Source: Deinandra increscens subsp. villosa
Lineage: Eukaryota; Streptophyta; Magnoliopsida; Asterales; Asteraceae
NCBI GenBank assembly: GCA_039602395.1
Contig: JBCNJP010000020.1
Span: 20,996,483 to 21,060,482 of the forward strand
DNA: 64,000 nucleotides
Direction: 5' to 3'
Each line of letters starts with the position of its first letter. Within the stretch, counting starts at the first letter, position 1. The notes below the pieces were generated by a model, which was given only the letters and a program-made list of their open reading frames with translations, ran no database searches and was not told where the DNA came from. Of this stretch, positions 58,637 to 64,000 are shown piece by piece. The translations under genes and the position numbers were made by a program.

Positions 58637-61600
58637 CTAGAAATCTGCATCCAAGTTGAAGACAAAATTCTGGGCAGCATCTTTAAGGTTTGACATAACA
58701 GATGCCTTTTGATAATCGCCCACCCTTCTCTCAAAGAAGTTTGTTTTACCCCTGTTCAATCATCATACCAATAAATGCCGAAAAAATGGTTAAATAACTA
58801 ACTTTTAGCAGTGAAAATTACGGCGGAAGCTAAACAGACACCACTAAAATACTATCCAGACACTAGTGGTTCGTATGATAGGCAAACAATGGTTATATTG
58901 GCCTTATAAAAGGAGTAAATGGATACGGCCATACGGGCCATATCGTGTTATGTGCTTGAGTGACATGAAAAGATTGATGTGACCGGTCATAAAGTCAAAT
59001 CATATGGCCCGTACAACCATCCTGCGCCCTATCATACAACTTGTATGATGTGACAACTATGCTGGTGTACACTTTTTGAGATGGTGTCTCTTTAGTGGCA
59101 CCCAAGATAAATCGGATTCATTAGAGATTGATGATACTTACTGAAGTGAAATGAACTCCATCCAATCGAACGGGTTTTCTACATTGTATTTCTTATGACA
59201 ACCCAATGCAACCTGTAATTTAGCAGTAAAATCAACCCCGTCAAATTATAAAACCAGATTCGAAGTATCGAACAATAACCCAAATTTCCAATTGTTTATG
59301 TTAAGAGATGGGAATTTTTTTTTTTTTTTGTTTTTTTTTTGTTAATTCTTCATCAATATTACTAAAAGCAATTACAAAGAAGTGGGAGCTGGATAACAAG
59401 TTGTGCCGCAACCCCCTTTGGATAGCGAAACCAATCCTACTGAAAATAAAGTTTTGAGCCTTTGGCGACAACAAATTACAATGTACGACCCGTTGAACCC
59501 TGCGTAGAAATTCAACTGCCTCCGGAGCAAGAAACCCAAATTACAATGTACGACCCGTTGAACCCTGCGTAGAAATTCAACGACCCGTTGACCCAATTTT
59601 TCATTTTTATGGTTAAGAGGGGGTGGTTTTGACCCAATTTTCCAGTTGTTTCTTTTAAAGGTGGCAATTTGACTCATTTTTTCAATTGTTTCTGATAGAT
59701 GTGGGAATAATGACCCATTTTTTCAATGGTAATTTGACCCAAGTTTTTCTGATTTTTTCAATTAAGAGGTGGTAATTCTGACCCATTTTTTCAATTGCTT
59801 CTGTTAAGAGATGGTAATTCTGACCCAAATTTCTGATTTTTTTTCCGATTAAAAGGTGGAATTTTGACCAATTTTTCCAATTGCTTCTGTTAAGAGATGG
59901 TAATTTTGACCCAATTTTTAAAATTTCTCTGTTAAGAAGTGGTGAGTTTGACTTAATTTTCCAATTGTTTCTGTTATAGGTGATAATTTTAACCCAAGGA
60001 ATCCAATTGGTTCTGCTAGAGGTAGCAATTTTGGCCCAAATTTCCAATTCTTTCTGTTAGTAATTTTGACCCAATATTCCAATTATTTCTGTTAGTAGTA
60101 AAAGTGTGAACATATTATATTTAAAACTATCATTCTCTAACAACCAGAATACAAAAATCCCACAGGGGACTTAAGTTTGATTGCTGCAGGCTTCAACTCA
60201 TTGTGTGGCCCTACATTTCCAAAACAGTTAACCTGAATGGAAGCCCAGATACTAAAACCAAATAACTAGAATATAAAAACCGATAGGTGTTAGATTAACG
60301 CGTATAATTAACCTACTAGAAAGTGCATACCCTACCCCTAATCTCCAAATCTTCACAGCTTATGAAAAAGTCAGTTTAAATTATATTTTATCTCTAACAG
60401 GTCAAAATAAAAATATTCATTCTCCTAAATAATTTTATTAAAGAAAAAGTAGTCTGTTATATAAATCATACCAAGAGGCGATCAGCAACAAACTTTATGT
60501 ATTGGCTCATGAGTTTAGCGTTCATGCCAATCAAGGCACACGGAAGGGACTCACAAACAAATTCAGTCTCTATTTCGACAGCTTCATGCACTATTTCATT
60601 GACCTTTTCCAAAGGAAGTTGCTTTTGTAATAAACTGTAAATCAAGATCAGGTTTCTCCAATGTTATCTTAACATAAATCAAGATCAAATTTTTCAAGTT
60701 TCTCAATGTTACCTGTAAAGAAGACAAGCAAAGTCACAATGTAGACCCTCATCTCTAGATATGAGTTCGTTTGAGAAAGTCAACCCTGGCATCAATCCCC
60801 TCTTCTTTAGCCAAAAAATCGAGCAAAAGCTGTAAAGCACAAAAAAAAAAAGTGAATTTATACAAATAAATCATATGTGATGACTGCAAGAACTAATCAA
60901 AATCATTCATTTATTTGTGTATTTATCTAGAATCATAACATTACTATTAAAATAGAGAGTTGTTATGTGAATATCTTTGAAATGATATGCGAAAATTATG
61001 TGTATACAGTATACAATACCTTCCGGAGAAAAATATTCCTTCGACACATGCAAAGGCAACGAGTCTTTCAGCAAACGAGTTGGAGCTGCACAGAAATGCA
61101 AGAACATGTGAGTGATGGAAAAGTTGTAAAATCCAGTTAAGATGTGTCTAGTAGCAGAATTACCTTTTAATCCAGTTCAAAGCCCATTGCGCCTTTCTTG
61201 CGACACAAGGAATGTTTTCAATTGCATTAAACAATCTGTATTTTTCCTTGGAATCCTTGATGAATGTTTCCAAAAGCAAGCTATACATTTCTACAAACAT
61301 ATATGTCAAATTAGTTAAAGACTCAAATAAAGAGATATAAACTAAATTGCCAAGGGTAAAAAGCTCCACCAGAGTGTACATTCTCCATTGCAATTTGAAA
61401 CCCGTAAAATGCCCGAGCCTATCAATACAATACAATACAACAGAACACCTCAAATTAGTCACAATAATCCCACAAGTGGTTTCTTAAACCAATGCAAAGA
61501 TAAGAAGTGAAACCTCGGGTATTTGGATATCGTTAAGAAATCTTGCAGCCAGATTTTCCAAAACAATTCCATCTGATGCAGCGAAAAAGGCTAAAATATG

Positions 61601-62427
61601 GCTTATGAATTGCTTCTCGGATTCAGTCAAATTTTGCCATTGTTGTACATCCAAAGAGAGATCAACCTCCTCAGCTGAACCAATGAGGCAACATTAAAAA
61701 TGGTCAGAAAAAATAAGTAAAAAACTAGTATATTCCATAAGGTGTTCTAAATGCACAACATGAATGACAGACTATATTGTATGATTCTTGATTTTGATTG
61801 ACCCCAGATAGCTTTCTGAATCATGGGTTTTGATCACTTTCAGATCAAAGTATTCTCATAGGTATACAAACCTTCAATCGGGTAAGAAAAAAAGTATTTC
61901 ACAAGAACAAGATTTAAAATCTTTTATCAAAGTTACTACCGCCAACCAAGAAAACATTAGACAGACATGAAATTTTGTAATCTTTAGAGCAAGAAAACCA
62001 CCCAAATGATGGAATTCTACAATCAAAGAAACAAAAACCTTACTTTTATGATGAACATAAAGAACTAACAGAACAACACATCAAACAGTCATCATGTATC
62101 CATTTATTTGATTAAAAGACGTGGATAAATTCACTAATTTATATCAAGATTATCACATACAACAACACGAATCAAGAACATACCAAAAATCATAACAAAA
62201 CACACCCAATTTGTTAAATTTCCTGAATTACATAAAACAAGGGTAAGAAATTGATTGAAATCAGATTAATAAACATTACCAGTCCAGAAACTGGCCTGTG
62301 ATTTCTTGTACATCTCCCAAAGTTGATTGTATCTAACTGGAAACATACAGAATCTCTGGTTTTGCTCCGATAAAATCGGTTCTTCTTCTCCATTTAGATG
62401 CTCTGTTTCGTTCTTCAAAGAACCCAT
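58637..62427 (-). CDS. RNR2: Ribonucleotide reductase small subunit R2
   Basis: Nine exons on the minus strand: 62427-62280, 61674-61514, 61418-61370, 61290-61164, 61085-61020, 60829-60713, 60634-60472, 59212-59142 and 58751-58637. They give 338 residues, close to plant R2 length. The enzyme, with the large subunit, reduces ribonucleotides to deoxyribonucleotides. All di-iron ligands are present: Asp84 (AASDGIV), Glu115 and His118 (MENVHSE), Glu177 (ACVEGIF), Glu211 and His214 (SRDEGLHCDF). The radical Tyr122 (EMYSLLL) is also present. The C-terminal tail FNLDADF is the large-subunit binding tail. Every phase closes without stop or frameshift, so the gene looks functional. A telo-box lies just upstream. 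Intron 7 is repeat-rich. Arabidopsis relatives are TSO2 and RNR2A. Confidence 0.97.
59316..59470 (-). mobile_element. Retroposon 3' fragment with poly(A) in R2 intron 7
   Basis: On minus it ends in a long A-rich tail (T runs at 59316-59340). The body matches the copy at 26266-26420 (AACAAGTTGTGCCGCAA, AATCCTACTGAAAATAAAG). Confidence 0.55.
59472..59581 (+). repeat. Exact 45 bp direct duplication
   Basis: 59472-59516 and 59537-59581 are identical (beginning CAAATTACAATGTACGACC), with 20 bp between them. Confidence 0.95.
59585..60115 (+). repeat. Degenerate tandem array in R2 intron 7
   Basis: About ten copies of a 45-60 bp unit built from GGTAATTTTGACCCAA, then TTTTCCAATTG and TTCTGTTAAGAGG. 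Copies vary in length and sequence. It stays open for 121 codons on the minus strand, which is a by-product of the repeat. Confidence 0.85.
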
Positions 62428-62481
62428 CTTTTGCATCAGTTATGGATAAAATTGGGTGCAATATCTGGTCAGTTGGGCACA

Positions 62482-62489
62482 AAACCCTA
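62482..62489 (+). promoter_or_regulatory. Telo-box upstream of R2
   Basis: AAACCCTA lies 55 bp upstream of the R2 start codon, probably in the leader. Telo-boxes occur in promoters of plant growth- and S-phase-expressed genes. I see no clear E2F site (TTTCCCGC) nearby. Confidence 0.45.
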
Positions 62490-62759
62490 CAAAAACCCTT
62501 CGGAGTTTGGATAATGACGTACAATTCGACGTTTTTTCTTATTTCCTTTTCCTTTTTCTTCCGGGTTTTTTTTTGCGGGTAGTTTTTGCGTATCGACAAA
62601 CCGTTTTACGCGAGATTTATGTATGTGGTTTACAAGTTACATAAACTGCCCCTCACGTTTGGTTTATTTGTTATTTTTCTTTTTTACAATTTAAAACATA
62701 TAGTATCCCTTCTAAACCTTTCTTGTTCGTATTCGTGTGGATCGACGACTCTAGAACCT

Positions 62760-63210
62760 TATAGCGTCTATTTTCGGAGCTATGATTTTGGATGGCCGCT
62801 TATGCGAATACGCATTTGTTGGTAAAACCCTTCTTCCCGGAGGACCAGCTCGAGAATGCGTAGGATGGGTTTGTAGCAAGTGGTGTTATGAGCATGATGT
62901 GACTCCGTACTGGTATTTCGCACCTTTAACATATTTTAGGACAGGTAGTATGTCATGCATGATTTAGGACCAAAAGCATTAGGCCGGTAGAATTCCCTCG
63001 ACTAGAAGTCTACTACGCATATACTGTCGGAAGCGTCACGTGCGACCATAACTTGAACCAAAGACGAGTATAAATATCCATCTCCTCCAACGGATCAAGT
63101 CCATACTTTTCCCCTTTTTTCTCATTCACTCTTACCCTCGCACTCACTTTTTATTAAAAAAATATTTAACCTCACATGAAGAAATCGCCTCTCTGTGACG
63201 AGGCTAACGG
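62760..63210 (+). mobile_element. Possible LTR remnant with TATA box
   Basis: TATAAATA at 63069-63076 is followed by C/T-rich sequence (CTTTTCCCCTTTTTTCTC), as at a retroelement LTR promoter. No ends or internal protein could be found. It could also be the distal promoter of the gene starting at 63665. Confidence 0.25.
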
Positions 63211-63664
63211 TATGCTGCTTATGCAGACCCCATCTCATCATTCAAATTAGGCAATGTAACATATTATGGTAAATCATCAATTCAAATTTTTGTGGAAGTA
63301 ATTCTTGCTTTTAAAAGAGACTAATATAATAATAAACGAATAAACTATTACAATAACCTTTATGATTATCGATTCAACTTGTCGTGTGTATATTGAATAA
63401 ACAGAAACAACAAACAAACATCATTAAACATACCACCTAAATATAAACCTATAAACTTCAAGATCCAAGATCCCAAAAATATAACATTAAACATACTCCC
63501 AAAAATCTCAAAACCAAAAACTATGGGTATCAACATGCAAAGTCTCAATAACTTATCTGCTAAATTTCAAACATTTTAGAAACCTGAGGGCACCAAAGTG
63601 CAATAAGTACAAACCCAACCCAATAACGTCTCTGCTTGCTCCCCAAGCTACTCAACTACCCCAA
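63211..63664. other. Upstream region of the dienelactone hydrolase gene
   Basis: AT-rich promoter and leader, with no clear TATA box near the start codon. No other gene seen. Confidence 0.4.
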
Positions 63665-64000
63665 ATGTCTGGCCCGGAGTGCTGCGAAAACCCTCCGGGA
63701 ATCTCCTCCGGCGATCAATCCGGCGAAATTAAGCAGATTGCATCGCTCAATTCGTATGTCACCGGTAACCTCAATTCAAAAACCGCCGTCCTTCTAGTAT
63801 CCGATGTTTACGGTATTCAATTCTACATCTCTACATACTCCACCTGCGACTTTTTGATTCACGTGGTGAAATCGATGTGATTATCATTAGTTTGCTCTAA
63901 TTTTTTTTTTTCAGGTTATGAAGCTCCAAAATTGAGGTATGCATTGTAGCAAGAACAACTCATTTACAGTCAATTTGTTGATTAGGGTTTACCAAATCAG
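63665..64000 (+). CDS. Dienelactone hydrolase family protein, 5' end (cut by the window)
   Basis: Exon 1 63665-63812 and exon 2 63915-63936 read MSGPECCENPPGISSGDQSG, then SLNSYVTGNLNSKTAVLLVS, then DVYGYEAPKLR. This is the opening of the plant DLH-like (alpha/beta-hydrolase) family annotated as endo-1,3;1,4-beta-glucanase-like (Arabidopsis At3g23600 relatives). Phases join cleanly (G + GT at the junction). The sequence from 63937 is intron. The catalytic Cys/Ser, Asp and His lie beyond the window, so integrity cannot be judged. Confidence 0.88.

Noticed and set aside
59682..60047. 121-codon minus-strand frame in R2 intron 7
   Set aside because: Created by the tandem repeat unit, and its protein is the same unit over and over.
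1..64000. Search for CRISPR arrays, rRNA, full tRNA genes and bacterial operons
   Set aside because: None seen. Repeats present are transposon ends, minisatellites and microsatellites.

Overview
This is nuclear DNA from a flowering plant. The real genes are intron-rich, split by GT-AG introns and widely spaced in AT-rich sequence, and their families are plant-type: a heavy-metal-associated isoprenylated protein, a LOG2-like RING ligase, an At5g19025-like membrane protein, ribonucleotide reductase R2 and a dienelactone hydrolase. The mix of SINE-like and LTR sequences would fit an Asteraceae genome, but that is only an impression.

Layout. 1-1808 is the 3' end of a Ty3/gypsy-type retrotransposon with its LTR. 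2301-17412 is a 15.1 kb CACTA (En/Spm) transposon with matching termini, an AAA target duplication and two gene units. Its TNP2-like transposase is broken by a 4.1 kb solo LTR, and an antisense LTR fragment sits where the catalytic core should be. The second unit is a 12-exon plant transposase/Ulp1-like protease fusion with one in-frame stop. 20117-22121 is an intact HIPP gene. 22.1-40 kb has no recognisable host gene and carries many small elements: SINE-like copies, Helitrons, a hAT element abutting a Tourist MITE, Mutator-like foldback elements (one a perfect 129 bp palindrome) and a 94 bp tandem repeat.

40045-47336 (minus) is a complete three-exon LOG2-like RING E3 ligase with a 4.8 kb repeat-filled first intron. 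About 260 bp upstream of its start codon lies a 1.24 kb Mutator-like element (47593-48832) carrying a frameshifted mTERF-like host gene fragment, i.e. a Pack-MULE. 52174-56502 (plus) is a two-exon At5g19025-like membrane protein gene. 58637-62427 (minus) is a complete nine-exon ribonucleotide reductase small subunit gene with all iron ligands and the radical tyrosine. 63665 to the window end is the 5' end of a dienelactone hydrolase gene.

The host genes are unrelated in function and form no cluster. The most distinctive content is the nested transposon history: CACTA with later insertions, and at least three foldback elements that share a terminal sequence, one of which has captured an mTERF fragment. 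No CRISPR array, rRNA gene or full tRNA gene was seen.
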